Shown here: piece by piece, positions 26,389 through 37,742 of the stretch
Numbering within the stretch: the stretch's first letter is position 1
Layout of the letters: each line of letters opens with the position of its first letter
Assembly (NCBI RefSeq): GCF_016313185.1
Contig: NZ_CP066218.1
Coordinates: 3,472,001-3,536,000 of the forward strand
DNA from: Mycolicibacterium baixiangningiae
GTDB taxonomy: Bacteria; Actinomycetota; Actinomycetes; Mycobacteriales; Mycobacteriaceae
Length of the DNA stretch: 64,000 bases
Reading direction: 5' to 3'
Translations under genes and position numbers: made by a program
The notes under the pieces: model-generated
What the model was told of the DNA's origin: nothing
The model's database searches: none
The model's input: only the letters and a program-made list of their open reading frames with translations

Positions 26389-27693
26389 CTACCGGCCCCG
26401 GGGGTTGCGCTTACCCGTGGGGCGGCTGGGCCTGCCGGCGGCGGGCCGGGAGGGTTTCGCACCGGGCGCCGGTTTCTCGGCGACGGGGGTGGTCGTCACG
26501 GTCGACGCGGTTGAAGCGTTCGACGCGGTCGAGACCTTCTCCGGTTCGTCGTCCTCGAGCGTCTCGGGCGACGCGGCCACGGGAGCGGACCTGCCGCCGG
26601 GCTTGCGCCGGTTGAGCACCCGGCGGGTGTGGTCACGCACGAGTGGGGTGCGTTCGCGCAGCGAGACCAGCAGCGGCGTGGCGAAGAAGATCGACGAGTA
26701 GGTGCCGACGATGACGCCGACCAGCTGGACGAGCGCGAGGTCCATCAGCGTGCCGACGCCCAACAGCCATACCGCGATGACCATCAGCGCGATGATCGGC
26801 AGCACCGAGATCAGGCTGGTGTTGATCGACCGCATGAACGTCTGGTTGACCGCGAGGTTGGCCTGTTCGGCGAATGTTCGACGGGTCGTGTGTTCGAAGC
26901 CCTGCGTGTTCTCCTCGACCTTGTCGAACACGATCACCGTGTCGTACAGCGAGAAACCGAGGATGGTGAGCAGACCGATCACCGTGGCGGGGCTCACCTC
27001 GAAGCCGACGAGTGAGTACACCCCCGCGGTCACGATCAAGTCGAAGAACAGCGTGACCATCGCCGAGAGCGCCATCCACCGCTCGTACCGAAAGCCGATG
27101 TAGAGCGAGGCCAGTACCAGGAACACCCCGAGCGCGATCAGCGCCTTGTCGGTGATCTGCCCGCCCCACGTCTCCGACACCGCCGAATCGCTGATCGCCT
27201 GCTCGCTGGGCTGCCCGTTCTCACCCTTGGGCTGGAAGCGGTCGAACAGCGCGGTGCGCAGCTTCGCGGCCTCCTCGTTGGTCAGCGTCTCGGACCGGAT
27301 CTGAACGGTCGCGGTGTCGCCGCTGCCGACGGTGACCACCGACTCCGGCGCCTTGCCGAGGGTGTCGCTGAAGACGGTCTCCACCTGGGTGACGTCGGCG
27401 TTGCCGTTGGCTCCCGCCACGGGCATCGAGACCTTGGTGCCGCCTTCGAAGTCGATCCCGAAGGTGAAGCCGCGAATCAGGATGCTGGCGAGCGCGATCA
27501 GGACGATCACGCCGCTGACCGCGTACCACATCTTGCGGCGCCCGATGACCTCGAACGCGCCGGTGCCGGTGTAGAGGCGGACGAAGAATCCGTGCTTGGG
27601 CGCCGTCGTCGAGGTCGCTGTCGTCGAGGTCGATGTTGTCGACGGCGCCGTCGTCGAGGTTCCGGTCGCCGGGGTGTGCGATTTGGCCGCCAT
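26389..27693 (-). CDS. secF: Protein translocase subunit SecF
   Basis: 434 residues from the ATG at 27693, 2 nt after the secD stop; the open frame continues upstream inside secD and is ignored. A Thr/Ser-rich start is followed by TM1 and the periplasmic 'FTFGIDFEGGTKVSMPV' (SecD/SecF family motif). The remaining five membrane segments include 'ATVIGLLTILGFSLYDTVIVFDKVEENT' and 'RSINTSLISVLPIIALMVIAVWLLG'. The C-terminal 80 residues are a Pro/Arg/Lys-rich cytoplasmic tail. It works with SecD and YajC to pull preproteins through SecYEG using the proton gradient. Confidence 0.97.
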   Translation of the reverse strand: MAAKSHTPATGTSTTAPSTTSTSTTATSTTAPKHGFFVRLYTGTGAFEVIGRRKMWYAVSGVIVLIALASILIRGFTFGIDFEGGTKVSMPVAGANGNADVTQVETVFSDTLGKAPESVVTVGSGDTATVQIRSETLTNEEAAKLRTALFDRFQPKGENGQPSEQAISDSAVSETWGGQITDKALIALGVFLVLASLYIGFRYERWMALSAMVTLFFDLIVTAGVYSLVGFEVSPATVIGLLTILGFSLYDTVIVFDKVEENTQGFEHTTRRTFAEQANLAVNQTFMRSINTSLISVLPIIALMVIAVWLLGVGTLMDLALVQLVGVIVGTYSSIFFATPLLVSLRERTPLVRDHTRRVLNRRKPGGRSAPVAASPETLEDDEPEKVSTASNASTASTVTTTPVAEKPAPGAKPSRPAAGRPSRPTGKRNPRGR

Positions 27694-27695
27694 TG

Positions 27696-29492
27696 CTATC
27701 CCTGTCCCGCGGTCGCGTGCGCGGCCGCCCGTCGTTCGCGCGCGATCTGCTGGACCGCCCCGAGGCCGTTGTACTTCGGCTTGGCCAGCCATGTGGTCTT
27801 CGACGCGAGGTACACCAGCGGCCACGTCACCAGGAACACCACGACGACGTCGAGAATGGTCGTGAGCCCGAGAGTGAACGCGAAGCCCTTCACCTGGCCG
27901 ACGGCCAGGAAGTAGAGCACCGCGGCGGCCAGGAACGTCACGGCATTACCGGACACGATCGTCTTACGCGCTCTGGCCCAACCGCGTGGCACCGCCGACC
28001 GGAACGACCGTCCCTCGCGGATCTCGTCCTTGATGCGTTCGAAGAACACGACGAAGGAGTCCGCGGTGGTGCCGATACCGATGATCAGACCGGCGATGCC
28101 GGCGAGGTCGAGGGTGTAGTTGATGTAGCGGCCGAGCAGCACGAGGATCGCGAACACCATGGCCCCGGAGGCCACCAGCGACAGGGCGATCAGCGCGCCG
28201 AGCATGCGGTAGTAGAGAAGCGAGTACAGCAGCACCGCCGCCAGACCGATGGCACCGGCGATCAGGCCTGCCTTCAGCGATGCGAGTCCCAGTGTGGCCG
28301 AGACTGTTTCGGCTTCGGATGATTCGAAGGACAACGGCAGCGAGCCGTACTTGAGGACGTTGGCCAGTTCACGCGCCGAGTCCGCGGTGAACCGCCCGTT
28401 GATCTGCGTCCGGCCGCCCGGGATGGCCTCCTGGATCTCGGGGGCGCTCACCACGCGGGAGTCCATCGTGAACGCGGTCTGTGTGCCGACGTTGGCGGCA
28501 GTGAAATCGGCCCAGATCTGGGCGGCGTCGCTCTTGAACTCGAGGTCGACGATGTACTCGCCGCGCTGGTTGTCCAGACCCGACGACGCGTTGGCGATCT
28601 GCTCACCGTTGATGATCGACTTGTTCAGCAGGTACACCGTCTGCCCGTCGGTCGAGCAGGTGATCAGCGGCAGGTTGGGATCGTCGTTGCCCGCGAGCAC
28701 GTCGTCCTCACCGCAGCGGGTGGCCTGGAACTGCAGGGCAAGCAGCTGAATCGACGGGTCGTTGCTCTGCCGCAACTGCTTCTCGTCGGCGATGCGCTGC
28801 GCGAGGTCGGCACGCTCGTTGGGCAGGCCCGGTGCCGGTGTGGGTGCGGCCGGTCCGCCCGGAGCCGGTGGCGCGGGGGTGGGCGCCGGTGCGGGGTCGG
28901 TCGGCGACGGGGCCGGCTGCTGCGGATAGGGCCGGGGTTGCGGGGCGGGCTGCGGGGCCGGCTGGGTGCCGGCCGGCGGTGCCTCGGGCGGGCCCGGCTG
29001 GGGCACCATGTCGGGCACCCCCGGCACCCCCGGCACACCGGGTGCGCCGTCCGGCGCCTGCTGCGGCTGTCCGGGGGCCCCTTGTTCGCCGCCCTGCTGC
29101 GCGGCCGGTTGCGCCTGCATGGCGTGCACGACCGGCCGGATGTAGAGCCGCGCGGTCTGACCGAGGTTGCGGGCCTCGTTGCCGTCGTTACCCGGAACGG
29201 TGATCACGAGGTTGTCGCCGTCGACGACCACCTCGGAACCCGACACCCCGAGCCCGTCGACACGCGCGCTGATGATCTGCTGGGCCTGCGCCAGCGACTC
29301 CCGGCTCGGCGGGGAGCCGTCGGGTGTACGCGCGGTCAGGGTGACGCGGGTACCGCCCTGCAGGTCGATTCCGAGCTTCGGGTCAGCCTTCTTGTCACCG
29401 GTCAGGAAGACCAGGAGGAAGGCGCCGACCAGAAGCACCAGGAAGAGCGACAGATAGCGGGCAGGATGTACCGGCGCCGAAGACGATGCCAC
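27696..29492 (-). CDS. secD: Protein translocase subunit SecD
   Basis: 598 residues from GTG. TM1 is followed by '[16 protein letters not shown]', the periplasmic domain and the transmembrane block with '[34 protein letters not shown]' and '[24 protein letters not shown]'. Residues about 130-225 are a long Pro/Ala/Gly/Gln-rich insertion that lengthens the first periplasmic domain; such inserts are known in mycobacterial SecD. It assists late steps of protein export and lies between yajC and secF. Confidence 0.97.
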   Translation of the reverse strand: MASSSAPVHPARYLSLFLVLLVGAFLLVFLTGDKKADPKLGIDLQGGTRVTLTARTPDGSPPSRESLAQAQQIISARVDGLGVSGSEVVVDGDNLVITVPGNDGNEARNLGQTARLYIRPVVHAMQAQPAAQQGGEQGAPGQPQQAPDGAPGVPGVPGVPDMVPQPGPPEAPPAGTQPAPQPAPQPRPYPQQPAPSPTDPAPAPTPAPPAPGGPAAPTPAPGLPNERADLAQRIADEKQLRQSNDPSIQLLALQFQATRCGEDDVLAGNDDPNLPLITCSTDGQTVYLLNKSIINGEQIANASSGLDNQRGEYIVDLEFKSDAAQIWADFTAANVGTQTAFTMDSRVVSAPEIQEAIPGGRTQINGRFTADSARELANVLKYGSLPLSFESSEAETVSATLGLASLKAGLIAGAIGLAAVLLYSLLYYRMLGALIALSLVASGAMVFAILVLLGRYINYTLDLAGIAGLIIGIGTTADSFVVFFERIKDEIREGRSFRSAVPRGWARARKTIVSGNAVTFLAAAVLYFLAVGQVKGFAFTLGLTTILDVVVVFLVTWPLVYLASKTTWLAKPKYNGLGAVQQIARERRAAAHATAGQG

Positions 29493-29578
29493 GTTGCTTG
29501 GGTCCCCTCGGAGTTCAGTTCGTCAGCACCGCAAAGGCTACGTGCAGCTGCTGAGTGCTTCTGTCAGTCGTCGTGTGG

Positions 29579-29932
29579 TCAGTCTCGCTTGGAGCGGTCC
29601 GGATCGGAGGCCGTCTCCGTGATGGGGCTGTCGAAGATCTCGGTGGGCGTCGAGTCGTCGGCCTCGGGCTCGTCGACGGCCTCGATGCGATCGCGTACGG
29701 CCAGCTTCATCCAGGTGGTGACGACGCCGGGGGCGATCTCGAGCAGGACGTCGTCGTCGGTGATGCCGGTGACGGTGCCCTGCAGGCCGGAGGTGGTGTG
29801 GACACGGTCACCGATCTGCAGCGATTCGTGCAGATCGATGGTGGCCTGCATGGCCTTCTTCTGGCGGCGCGACGCGAAGAACATGAACGCGCCGAGAATG
29901 ATGAGAAGGGGAAGGAATACGACCAAGTCCAT
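29579..29932 (-). CDS. yajC: Preprotein translocase accessory subunit YajC
   Basis: 117 residues from the ATG at 29932 (MDLVVFLPLLIILGAFMFFA). One N-terminal membrane segment is followed by the YajC motif 'SRRQKKAMQATIDLHESLQIGDRVHTTSGLQGTV' and an acidic tail. An upstream in-frame start at 30049 would put 39 charged residues before the membrane helix, unlike the family. It associates with SecDF. The gene is first in yajC-secD-secF. Confidence 0.95.
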   Translation of the reverse strand: MDLVVFLPLLIILGAFMFFASRRQKKAMQATIDLHESLQIGDRVHTTSGLQGTVTGITDDDVLLEIAPGVVTTWMKLAVRDRIEAVDEPEADDSTPTEIFDSPITETASDPDRSKRD

Positions 29933-30298
29933 AACGGCAAGCGCTTTCGTGTCGAGGTATTCGCGGTCACGGCGCCTGGTGATCCCCCCGGAAACAGGCG
30001 CCTCGTAGTTGACCAGTGTGCCATTGCCCGGCCCTCGCCCCGGATGCACCGTCGCCTCCGCGGCAGTTAGGCCAGCTCAGCGGAGCCGGTGACCGGGTAC
30101 GACGCTGCTTCGGCGAGCCCCCGCGCACGGCTGCCCGGACCAGGAGATCGACGCAAATCGCACAAATCGGGTGACGTGGCTGCGCAATCCATAGCTTGAC
30201 GCGCCTCCCACGGTCGTATCCGGCCGCATGGTGCGGCCCTGCCGACTAGGCTCGTGCGTGCAAGCGCCGCCGCCCCACCATGACGCAGGAGTCCTGAC
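29933..30298. other. 366-nt divergent spacer between yajC and gabT
   Basis: No gene is supported here. I see a direct repeat of CAAATCG (about 30153-30170), a TAGGCT -10-like element at 30247-30252 for gabT without a good -35, and the CAGGAG ribosome site at 30286-30291. The promoter of yajC-secDF must also lie here but is not obvious. Confidence 0.4.
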
Positions 30299-31639
30299 GT
30301 GACCACCCTCGAGCAGAGCCGCCACCTCGCCACCGCCATCCCGGGTCCGAAGTCGCAGCAGCTGATCGACCGCAAGGCGGCCGCCGTCTCGCGGGGTGTC
30401 GGCACCACCATGCCGGTGTACGCGGCGCGCGCCCAGGGTGGAATCGTCGAGGACGTCGACGGCAACCGGTTCATCGATCTGGGCTCGGGCATCGCGGTCA
30501 CCACGATCGGCAACGCGGCGCCCCGCGTCGTCGAGGCGGTCGGCGCCCAGGCCGCGCAGTTCACCCACACCTGCTTCATGGTCACGCCATACGAGGGATA
30601 TGTGGCCGTCGCCGAGGCCCTCAACCGGCTCACACCGGGTAGCGGCGAGAAGCGCACGGCGTTGTTCAACTCGGGTTCCGAGGCGGTCGAGAACGCGATC
30701 AAGATCGCGCGGTCCTACACCAAGAAATCGGCCGTGGTGTCCTTCGACCACGCCTACCACGGCCGCACCAACCTGACGATGGCGCTGACCGCCAAGGTGA
30801 TGCCTTATAAGCACGGGTTCGGGCCGTTCGCCCCGGAGATCTACCGCGCCCCGCTCTCCTACCCGTTCCGCGACGCCGAATTCGGCAAGGAGCTGGCCAC
30901 CGACGGCGAACTCGCGGCCCGCCGGGCCATCGACGTGATCGACAAGCAGGTGGGCGCGGGCAACCTGGCCGCGGTGATCATCGAGCCGATCCAGGGCGAG
31001 GGCGGCTTCATCGTGCCTGCCGACGGGTTCCTGCCCACCCTGCTCGACTGGTGCCGCCGCAACGACGTGGTGTTCATCGCCGACGAGGTGCAGACCGGTT
31101 TCGCCCGCACCGGCCGCATGTTCGCATGTGAGCACGAAGGCATCGAGCCGGACCTCATCGTGACCGCCAAGGGCATCGCCGACGGGATGCCGCTGTCGGC
31201 GGTGACGGGCCGGGTCGAGATCATGGACTCCCCGCACGTATCCGGCCTCGGCGGCACCTACGGCGGCAATCCCGTCGCGTGCGCGGCGGCGCTGGCCACC
31301 ATCGAGACCATCGAGTCCGACAACATGGTCGAGCGCGCGGCCGCCATCGAGGCGCTGATGAAGGACCGGCTGGGGCGGCTGCAGGCGGAGGACGACCGCA
31401 TCGGCGACGTCCGCGGTCGCGGCGCCATGGTGGCCGTCGAGCTCGTGAAGCCGGGCACCACCGAACCGGATGCCGACCTCGCCAAGGCGCTGGCCTCCGG
31501 CGCGCACGCCGCCGGCGTCATCGTGCTGACGTGCGGCACGTACGGCAACGTGCTGCGCTTCCTGCCCCCGCTCGCCATCAGCGATGAGCTGCTCATCGAG
31601 GGGCTCGACGTGCTGGCCCTTCTGTTGCGGGACCTCTGA
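30299..31639 (+). CDS. gabT: 4-aminobutyrate aminotransferase GabT
   Basis: 446 residues from GTG with CAGGAG 7 nt upstream. Class-III aminotransferase blocks: 'DVDGNRFIDLGSGIAVTTIG', 'LFNSGSEAVENAIKIAR', 'FDHAYHGRTNLTMALTAK', 'IIEPIQGEGGFIVP', 'FIADEVQTGFARTGRMFACEH' and the PLP lysine in 'LIVTAKGIADGMPLSAV'. It moves the amino group of GABA to 2-oxoglutarate, giving succinate semialdehyde. An aldehyde dehydrogenase starts 45 nt downstream, so the pair forms a short GABA/polyamine catabolic unit. Confidence 0.95.
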   Translation: MTTLEQSRHLATAIPGPKSQQLIDRKAAAVSRGVGTTMPVYAARAQGGIVEDVDGNRFIDLGSGIAVTTIGNAAPRVVEAVGAQAAQFTHTCFMVTPYEGYVAVAEALNRLTPGSGEKRTALFNSGSEAVENAIKIARSYTKKSAVVSFDHAYHGRTNLTMALTAKVMPYKHGFGPFAPEIYRAPLSYPFRDAEFGKELATDGELAARRAIDVIDKQVGAGNLAAVIIEPIQGEGGFIVPADGFLPTLLDWCRRNDVVFIADEVQTGFARTGRMFACEHEGIEPDLIVTAKGIADGMPLSAVTGRVEIMDSPHVSGLGGTYGGNPVACAAALATIETIESDNMVERAAAIEALMKDRLGRLQAEDDRIGDVRGRGAMVAVELVKPGTTEPDADLAKALASGAHAAGVIVLTCGTYGNVLRFLPPLAISDELLIEGLDVLALLLRDL

Positions 31640-31684
31640 CTGCGCGCCCTGACTACGCGACCCTGACTACGACTAGGAGCATGC

Positions 31685-33118
31685 ATGACAACGGTCAAGA
31701 ACTTCATCGGCGGCGAACTCGTCGATTCCGTCGGTGGGGCCACCATGCCGCTGGTCGATCCCAGCACCGGCGAGAAGTACGGCACCGCGCCGGTGTCCAA
31801 CGAGGCCGACATCGACAACGCCTACGCCGCGGCGTCGACGGCGTTCAAGGACTGGAAGCGCACGACGCCTGCGCAGCGGCAGAAGGCGCTGCTCGACTTC
31901 GCCGACGAGGTCGAAAGGAACGCGGAAGGCCTCGTTGCCGCCGAAGGCCGTAACACCGGTAAGCCCAACCACGTGACCATGGCCGAGGAGATCCCGCCCA
32001 TGGTCGACCAGATCCGGTTCTTCGCCGGGGCGGCCCGCGTCCTCGAGGGCAAGTCGGCCGGTGAGTACATGGAGAACCACACGTCGTGGATCCGCCGGGA
32101 ACCGGTCGGTGTCATCGGCCAGGTGGCGCCGTGGAACTACCCGATGATGATGGCGATCTGGAAGATCTGCCCGGCCATCGCGGCGGGCAACACTGTCGTC
32201 ATCAAGCCCAGCGACACCACCCCGGTCACCACGGTGATGCTGGCCGAACTCGCGGCCAAGCATTTGCCACCCGGTGTGCTCAACGTCGTCACCGGGGACC
32301 GCGTGACCGGCGCCAACCTGGTCGCCCACCCGACCCCACAGATGGTCGCGATCACCGGGTCGGTCGCCGCCGGCCGGGCTGTCGCGGTCAGCGCGGGCGG
32401 CCACCTCAAGCGCACACACCTCGAACTCGGGGGCAAGGCACCGGTGATCGTGTTCGACGACGCAGACATCGCCGCGGCCGCCGAGGGTATCGCCGCGGCG
32501 GGCTACTTCAACGCCGGCCAGGACTGCACGGCCGCCACCCGGGTGCTCGCGCCGGCACGGATCGCCTCCGACCTGACCGAAGCCCTTGCCGAACAGGCCA
32601 GGGCGGCGACGACGACGTTCGGCAAACCGGCCGACGACGAGGACGCCTGGGTGCCGCCCGTGAACAACGCCAACCAACTCGACCGGGTGTTGGGGTTCTT
32701 CGAGGACGTGCCGTCCCACGCCACCGTCGCTGCCGGCGGAAATCGCCAGGGCGACAAGGGTTTCTACGTCACACCGACGGTGGTGGGCGGACTGCTGCAG
32801 GACGACCGGATGATCCAGCAGGAAATTTTCGGCCCGGTGATCACGGTGCAGAGCTTCTCCGATGAGGACGAGGCGGTCGCGTGGGCCAACGGCGTCGAGT
32901 ACGGGCTGGCCTCGTCGGTGTGGACGAAGGACGTCTCGCGGGCGCTACGGGTGTCGGCGGCGCTGGACTTCGGCTGCGTGTGGATCAACACCCACATCCC
33001 GCTGGTGGCCGAGATGCCGCACGGCGGGTTCAAATCGTCCGGACACGGTAAGGACCTCTCGATGTACGGCCTGGAGGACTACACCCGCATCAAGCACGTG
33101 ATGGCCTACATCGGCTGA
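31685..33118 (+). CDS. NAD-dependent aldehyde dehydrogenase (gamma-aminobutyraldehyde dehydrogenase type)
   Basis: 477 residues. ALDH motifs: '[40 protein letters not shown]', Glu247 in 'LELGGKAP' and Cys281 in '[13 protein letters not shown]', with the late '[35 protein letters not shown]'. The last block is typical of gamma-aminobutyraldehyde (PatD-type) and betaine aldehyde dehydrogenases rather than of GabD. With gabT just upstream it could turn gamma-aminobutyraldehyde into GABA, feeding GabT from putrescine. Succinate semialdehyde dehydrogenase is the alternative. This gene is not in the M. tuberculosis gabT-fadD9 interval. Confidence 0.88.
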   Translation: MTTVKNFIGGELVDSVGGATMPLVDPSTGEKYGTAPVSNEADIDNAYAAASTAFKDWKRTTPAQRQKALLDFADEVERNAEGLVAAEGRNTGKPNHVTMAEEIPPMVDQIRFFAGAARVLEGKSAGEYMENHTSWIRREPVGVIGQVAPWNYPMMMAIWKICPAIAAGNTVVIKPSDTTPVTTVMLAELAAKHLPPGVLNVVTGDRVTGANLVAHPTPQMVAITGSVAAGRAVAVSAGGHLKRTHLELGGKAPVIVFDDADIAAAAEGIAAAGYFNAGQDCTAATRVLAPARIASDLTEALAEQARAATTTFGKPADDEDAWVPPVNNANQLDRVLGFFEDVPSHATVAAGGNRQGDKGFYVTPTVVGGLLQDDRMIQQEIFGPVITVQSFSDEDEAVAWANGVEYGLASSVWTKDVSRALRVSAALDFGCVWINTHIPLVAEMPHGGFKSSGHGKDLSMYGLEDYTRIKHVMAYIG

Positions 33119-33124
33119 GACAGC

Positions 33125-33172
33125 AGAGATCCCGGTCGTCACCCCTCGGGTTTCCCGACGACCGGGATCTCT
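33125..33172. terminator. Bidirectional hairpin between convergent genes
   Basis: A perfect 16-bp inverted repeat (33125-33140 with 33157-33172, loop 16 nt) lies 7 nt after the aldehyde dehydrogenase stop and 12 nt from the end of the convergent membrane-protein gene. It has no U tract, as is usual for mycobacterial terminators. Confidence 0.75.
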
Positions 33173-33183
33173 CTACGACCGCG

Positions 33184-33918
33184 TCAGTGGTTGGCCATGG
33201 GACGGTTACGCCCGCCGCGGAACCGGTCGAGCAGTCCCTGCTTGCGCGTCCGGCCCGGGCCAGGCTGGACGACCTCGGTGGGTGCGCCACCCATCTGCTG
33301 CGGACCGGTCTGCGCCACCGACTGCGGGCCGGTCTGCGTCGTCGTCCGTGCACCCATGTGGTGCTCATCGGTGACCAGGGGCCGCTGCGCGTACTGGTCG
33401 TGATCGGTCAGCGGTCGCTGTGCGTACTCGACGTCGCGGACACTGCGGACCGACAGGCGGCCGAGTGCGAGCGCGCCGAGGAACACGATCAGCGCACCGA
33501 GGCCGTAGAAGTAGGTGAGCTCTAGCCATACCCGCTTGGTGTCGGTCCCGGCCACCGGGGTGCCGGGGTTACCCAGCCCGAGCGGACCGGCCAGTGCGCG
33601 ACCCACCACGAACCACGCACCCGCGGCGACGGCCAGCCAGCCACCGAGCATGGCGGTGGCACGGTTACGCGAGGTCAGCATCAGCAGACCGCCCGCGACG
33701 GCAACCGCGCCGGGCAGCACTTCCAGCCAGCCTCTGGCGTTCGTCCAGGTCCAGGGCTGGTCGGGGGTGAACGCGAAATCGAAGGACGGCCCGAGGAACG
33801 GAATGAGCGCACCCCACAGGCCGAGCACGATGAGCAAGAACCCGCTGGCCGCACCGCGGCTGCGCGGGATCCGCATGCGGCCGCCCCGGGGACGGGCCGG
33901 ACGCTCAGATCCGATCAT
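33184..33918 (-). CDS. Conserved four-helix membrane protein with cytoplasmic tail
   Basis: 244 residues with GGAGG 5 nt before the ATG. A basic start is followed by four hydrophobic segments (about 24-44, 67-85, 92-111 and 136-157), with 'PWTWTNARGWLEVLPG' in the first extracytoplasmic loop. The last 85 residues are polar with a repeated 'YAQRPL' and many Gln, Thr and Gly, ending 'RFRGGRNRPMANH'. I recognise only a mycobacterial membrane-protein type without known function. It is divergent from the carboxylic acid reductase. Confidence 0.75.
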   Translation of the reverse strand: MIGSERPARPRGGRMRIPRSRGAASGFLLIVLGLWGALIPFLGPSFDFAFTPDQPWTWTNARGWLEVLPGAVAVAGGLLMLTSRNRATAMLGGWLAVAAGAWFVVGRALAGPLGLGNPGTPVAGTDTKRVWLELTYFYGLGALIVFLGALALGRLSVRSVRDVEYAQRPLTDHDQYAQRPLVTDEHHMGARTTTQTGPQSVAQTGPQQMGGAPTEVVQPGPGRTRKQGLLDRFRGGRNRPMANH

Positions 33919-34032
33919 GTTGCCTCCTCTGTTGTGCGCAACGAGTACCCGACGGCGGGTCCGCGTAATCCGCAGGCGACTCGCCGCCGTTCTCCCAGCG
34001 GATTGACAACCGCCCGCCAGCCGGGAATAAGA

Positions 34033-34045
34033 TTAGTTCGGCTAA
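34033..34045. promoter_or_regulatory. Small palindrome upstream of carboxylic acid reductase
   Basis: TTAG-TTCGG-CTAA lies 66 nt before the reductase ATG in an otherwise GC-rich spacer and is followed by an AT-rich GTAGTTTTTGG. It may be an operator or part of the promoter region. Weak support. Confidence 0.25.
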
Positions 34046-34111
34046 CGTAGTTTTTGGTGTGCGCAGTGTTGCGCCGCCGGTATTCCTGATCGCCCGTTGT
34101 GAGGATTCGTC

Positions 34112-37100
34112 ATGTCCACCGAAACCCGTGAAGCGCGCCAACAGCGCCGCATCGCGCAGTTGTACGCCACCGACCCTCAGTTCGCCGCCGCCCGACCCGA
34201 CCCCCAGGTCAATGCCGCCGCCGACCGGGACGGTGCCCGCCTGCCCGAGGTCATCTCCGCGCTCATGACCGGCTACGCGGATCGACCGGCACTCGGACAG
34301 CGCGCCACCGAATTCGTCACCGATCCACAGACCGGCCGCACCGCGATGCGGCTGCTCCCCCGCTTCGACACCATCACCTACCGCGACCTGCACGACCGCG
34401 CGAAGGCGCTCACCAACGCCTGGCACGACGATCCCATACGGCCCGGTGACCGTGTCGCCGTGCTGGGCTTCACCAGCGTGGACTACACCACCATCGACAT
34501 CGCCCTGATCGGGCTCGGTGCGGTGGCGGTGCCGTTGCAGACCAGCGCCGCCGTCGAGTCGCTGCGCCCGATCGTGGCCGAGACCGAGCCCACCCTGATC
34601 GCGACCAGCATCGACTATGTCGACGACGCCGCCGAACTGGCGCTCACCGGTCACCGGCCCGCGCGGGTGGTGGTGTTCGACTACCACGAACAAGTCGATG
34701 ACCAGCGCGAAGCGCTCCAGGCTGCGACGGCGCGGCTGGCCGGCGTGGTCCCGGTCGAGACGCTCGACGACACACTGCGGCGCGGTGTGGAACTGCCCGC
34801 CGTCGCACCGCAGGCGGTCGACGAGGCCGATCCGTTGCGGCTGTTGATCTACACGTCGGGCAGCACCGGGGCGCCGAAGGGTGCGATGTATCCCGAGAGC
34901 AAGGTCGCCGACATGTGGCGGGTCGCGGCGCGCGCCACCTGGGACGACAACCAGGCGGCGCTGCCGTCGATCAGCCTCAGCTTCATGCCGATGAGCCATG
35001 TCATGGGCCGCGGACTGCTGTGCGGTTCGCTCGGCGCCGGCGGCACCGTCTACTTCGCCGCCCGCAGCGATCTGTCCACCTTGCTCGACGATCTGCGCCT
35101 GGTGCGCCCCACCCAGCTCGGCTTCGTGCCCAGGATCTGGGACATGCTCTTCCAGGAGTTCGCCGGCGAGGTCGACCGGCGGCTGGCCGAGGGTGGGGAC
35201 CGCCCCGCCGGCCGCGACGACGTGGAAGCCGCCGTCCTCGCCGAACTGCGCGAGGAACAGCTCGGCGGCCGGTTCGTCTCCGCGATCACCGGTTCCGCGC
35301 CGATCTCGCCCGAGATGAAGACGTGGGTCGAGCGCTTGATCGACATGCATCTGATCGAGGGTTACGGCTCCACGGAGGCCGGTTCGGTGTTCGTCGACGG
35401 CCACATCCAGCGCCCGCCGGTGCTCGAGTACAAACTCGTCGACGTTCCCGACCTAGGCTACTTCAGCACCGACCGCCCGCACCCGCGCGGTGAGCTGCTC
35501 GTCCGGTCCACCCAGATGTTCCCCGGTTACTACAAGCGTCCCGACGTCACCGCCGAGGTGTTCGACGAGGACGGCTTCTACCGCACCGGTGACATCGTCG
35601 CCGAACTCGGCCCGGACCAGGTCGAATACCTCGACCGCCGCAACAACGTGCTCAAGCTCGCCCAGGGCGAGTTCGTCGCGGTCTCCAAGCTGGAGGCCGT
35701 GTTCGCGGGGTCGCCCCTGGTCCGCCAGATCTACGTGTACGGCAACAGCGCCCGCTCCTACCTGCTGGCCGTCGTGGTGCCGACCGACGACGCGCTCGCC
35801 GACCACGACGCCGCATCGCTCAAGAGCGCCATCAGCGCCTCGCTGCAGAACGCCGCGAAGACCGCGGGACTGCAGTCCTACGAGCTCCCGCGCGACTTCC
35901 TCGTCGAGACCGAACCGTTCACGCTGGAGAACGGATTGCTCACCGGCATCCGCAAACTGGCGCGCCCGAAGCTGAAGGCGCGCTACGGCGAACGCCTCGA
36001 ACAGCTCTACGTCGAGCTCGCCGAGGGCCAGGCCGACGAACTGCGCACCCTGCGGCGGGACGGAGACACGCGACCGGTCGCCGAGACGGTCGCCCGCGCC
36101 GCGGCCGCGCTGCTCGGCGCCACCGCCGCCGACGTGCACCCGGATTCTCATTTCACCGATCTCGGTGGAGATTCTCTGTCCGCGTTGACCTTCGGCAACC
36201 TGCTGCACGAGATCTTCGGCGTCGACGTGCCGGTCGGGGTCATCGTCAGCCCTGCGTCGGACCTGGCGTCGATCGCGGCATACGTCGAGACCGAACGCGC
36301 GTCGGCGGGTAAGCGGCCCACGTATGCGTCGGTGCACGGCCGCGAGGCCACCGAGGTCCACGCCCGCGACCTCACGCTGGACAAGTTCATCGATGCCGAA
36401 ACCCTATCCGCCGCACCGCAACTGGAAGGTCCAGCCGGTGAGGTGCGAACCGTGCTGCTGACGGGCGCCACCGGATTCCTCGGCCGCTACCTCGCCCTGG
36501 ACTGGCTCGAGCGGATGTCGCTGGTCGGCGGCAAGGTAATCTGCCTGGTGCGCGCCAAGAACGACGAGGCTGCCCGGCAGCGCCTCGACGACACCTTCGA
36601 CAGCGGCGACCCGAAGCTGCTGGAGCACTACCGGAAGCTGGCCGCCGAGCACCTCGAGGTGCTGGCCGGCGACAAGGGTGAAGCGGATCTCGGTCTTTCG
36701 CAACAGGTTTGGCAGCGGCTCGCCGACACCGTCGATCTCATCGTCGACCCGGCGGCCCTGGTCAACCACGTGCTGCCCTACAGCCAACTGTTCGGGCCCA
36801 ACGCGGTGGGCACCGCGGAGCTGATCCGGCTCGCGCTCACCACCCGCATCAAACCGTTCACCTACGTGTCGACCATCGGCGTCGGCGCCGGTATCGAACC
36901 GGGCCGCTTCACCGAGGAGGACGACATCCGGGTGATCAGCCCGACGCGCGTGGTCGACGACAGCTACGCCAACGGCTACGGCAACAGCAAGTGGGCGGGC
37001 GAGGTGCTGCTAAGGGAGGCGCACGACCTGTGCGGGCTTCCGGTGGCGGTGTTCCGCTGCGACATGATCCTGGCCGACACCACCTATGCCGGTCAGCTCA

Positions 37101-37648
37101 ACCTGCCCGACATGTTCACCCGCATGATGCTGAGCCTGGTGGCCACCGGTATCGCGCCGAAGTCGTTCTACGTACTCGACGCGGACGGCAACCGCCGGCG
37201 GGCCCACTACGACGGGCTGCCCGTCGAGTTCATCGCCGAGGCGATCTCGACGCTCGGCGCGCAGGCGGTGAACGAGTCGGGTAAGGGTTTCGCCACCTAC
37301 CACGTGATGAACCCCTACGACGACGGCATCGGGCTCGACGAGTTCGTCGACTGGCTCGTCGACGCCGGCTACCGCATCGACCGCATCGACGACTACGCGT
37401 CGTGGCTGCAGCGGTTCGAGACCGCGGTGCGGGCGCTGCCCGAGCGCACACGGCAGTACTCGCTGCTACCGCTGCTGCACAACTATCAGCAGCCGGGCTA
37501 CCCGCTCAATGGCGCGATGGCGCCGACCGACCGGTTCCGCACCGCCGTGCAGGACGCGAAAATCGGCCCGGACAAGGACATCCCGCATGTGAGTCCTGCC
37601 GTGATCGTCAAGTACGCCACGGATCTGCAGTTGCTCGGTCTGGTCTGA
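34112..37648 (+). CDS. car: Carboxylic acid reductase (FadD9/Car type)
   Basis: 1178 residues, the normal length of mycobacterial CAR. Adenylation domain (1-650): '[20 protein letters not shown]', '[19 protein letters not shown]', '[17 protein letters not shown]', '[11 protein letters not shown]'. Carrier domain with Ser688 in '[10 protein letters not shown]', the phosphopantetheine site. Reductase domain from about 780: '[20 protein letters not shown]', '[19 protein letters not shown]' and the SDR catalytic 'YGNSKW'. It activates a carboxylic acid with ATP, loads it on the carrier arm and reduces it to the aldehyde with NADPH; it needs a phosphopantetheinyl transferase from elsewhere. Position matches fadD9 (Rv2590) after gabT. 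Confidence 0.95.
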   Translation: MSTETREARQQRRIAQLYATDPQFAAARPDPQVNAAADRDGARLPEVISALMTGYADRPALGQRATEFVTDPQTGRTAMRLLPRFDTITYRDLHDRAKALTNAWHDDPIRPGDRVAVLGFTSVDYTTIDIALIGLGAVAVPLQTSAAVESLRPIVAETEPTLIATSIDYVDDAAELALTGHRPARVVVFDYHEQVDDQREALQAATARLAGVVPVETLDDTLRRGVELPAVAPQAVDEADPLRLLIYTSGSTGAPKGAMYPESKVADMWRVAARATWDDNQAALPSISLSFMPMSHVMGRGLLCGSLGAGGTVYFAARSDLSTLLDDLRLVRPTQLGFVPRIWDMLFQEFAGEVDRRLAEGGDRPAGRDDVEAAVLAELREEQLGGRFVSAITGSAPISPEMKTWVERLIDMHLIEGYGSTEAGSVFVDGHIQRPPVLEYKLVDVPDLGYFSTDRPHPRGELLVRSTQMFPGYYKRPDVTAEVFDEDGFYRTGDIVAELGPDQVEYLDRRNNVLKLAQGEFVAVSKLEAVFAGSPLVRQIYVYGNSARSYLLAVVVPTDDALADHDAASLKSAISASLQNAAKTAGLQSYELPRDFLVETEPFTLENGLLTGIRKLARPKLKARYGERLEQLYVELAEGQADELRTLRRDGDTRPVAETVARAAAALLGATAADVHPDSHFTDLGGDSLSALTFGNLLHEIFGVDVPVGVIVSPASDLASIAAYVETERASAGKRPTYASVHGREATEVHARDLTLDKFIDAETLSAAPQLEGPAGEVRTVLLTGATGFLGRYLALDWLERMSLVGGKVICLVRAKNDEAARQRLDDTFDSGDPKLLEHYRKLAAEHLEVLAGDKGEADLGLSQQVWQRLADTVDLIVDPAALVNHVLPYSQLFGPNAVGTAELIRLALTTRIKPFTYVSTIGVGAGIEPGRFTEEDDIRVISPTRVVDDSYANGYGNSKWAGEVLLREAHDLCGLPVAVFRCDMILADTTYAGQLNLPDMFTRMMLSLVATGIAPKSFYVLDADGNRRRAHYDGLPVEFIAEAISTLGAQAVNESGKGFATYHVMNPYDDGIGLDEFVDWLVDAGYRIDRIDDYASWLQRFETAVRALPERTRQYSLLPLLHNYQQPGYPLNGAMAPTDRFRTAVQDAKIGPDKDIPHVSPAVIVKYATDLQLLGLV

Positions 37649-37742
37649 CCCGTGGCGGCGAGGGCGCGACGAAGCGCCGGCGCCGGCACGTCAGTCGAAC
37701 AACGGAGGTAACACCCGCCTCGGCTCCGACGATGACACTTTC

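Noticed and set aside
30280..30297. Five-codon reading frame (MTQES) just before gabT
   Set aside because: It contains the gabT ribosome site and could be chance; nothing indicates it is translated.
30077..31507. Long antisense frame over gabT
   Set aside because: It is the mirror of the gabT reading frame, with His/Asp/Arg-rich composition typical of antisense shadows; gabT is unambiguous.
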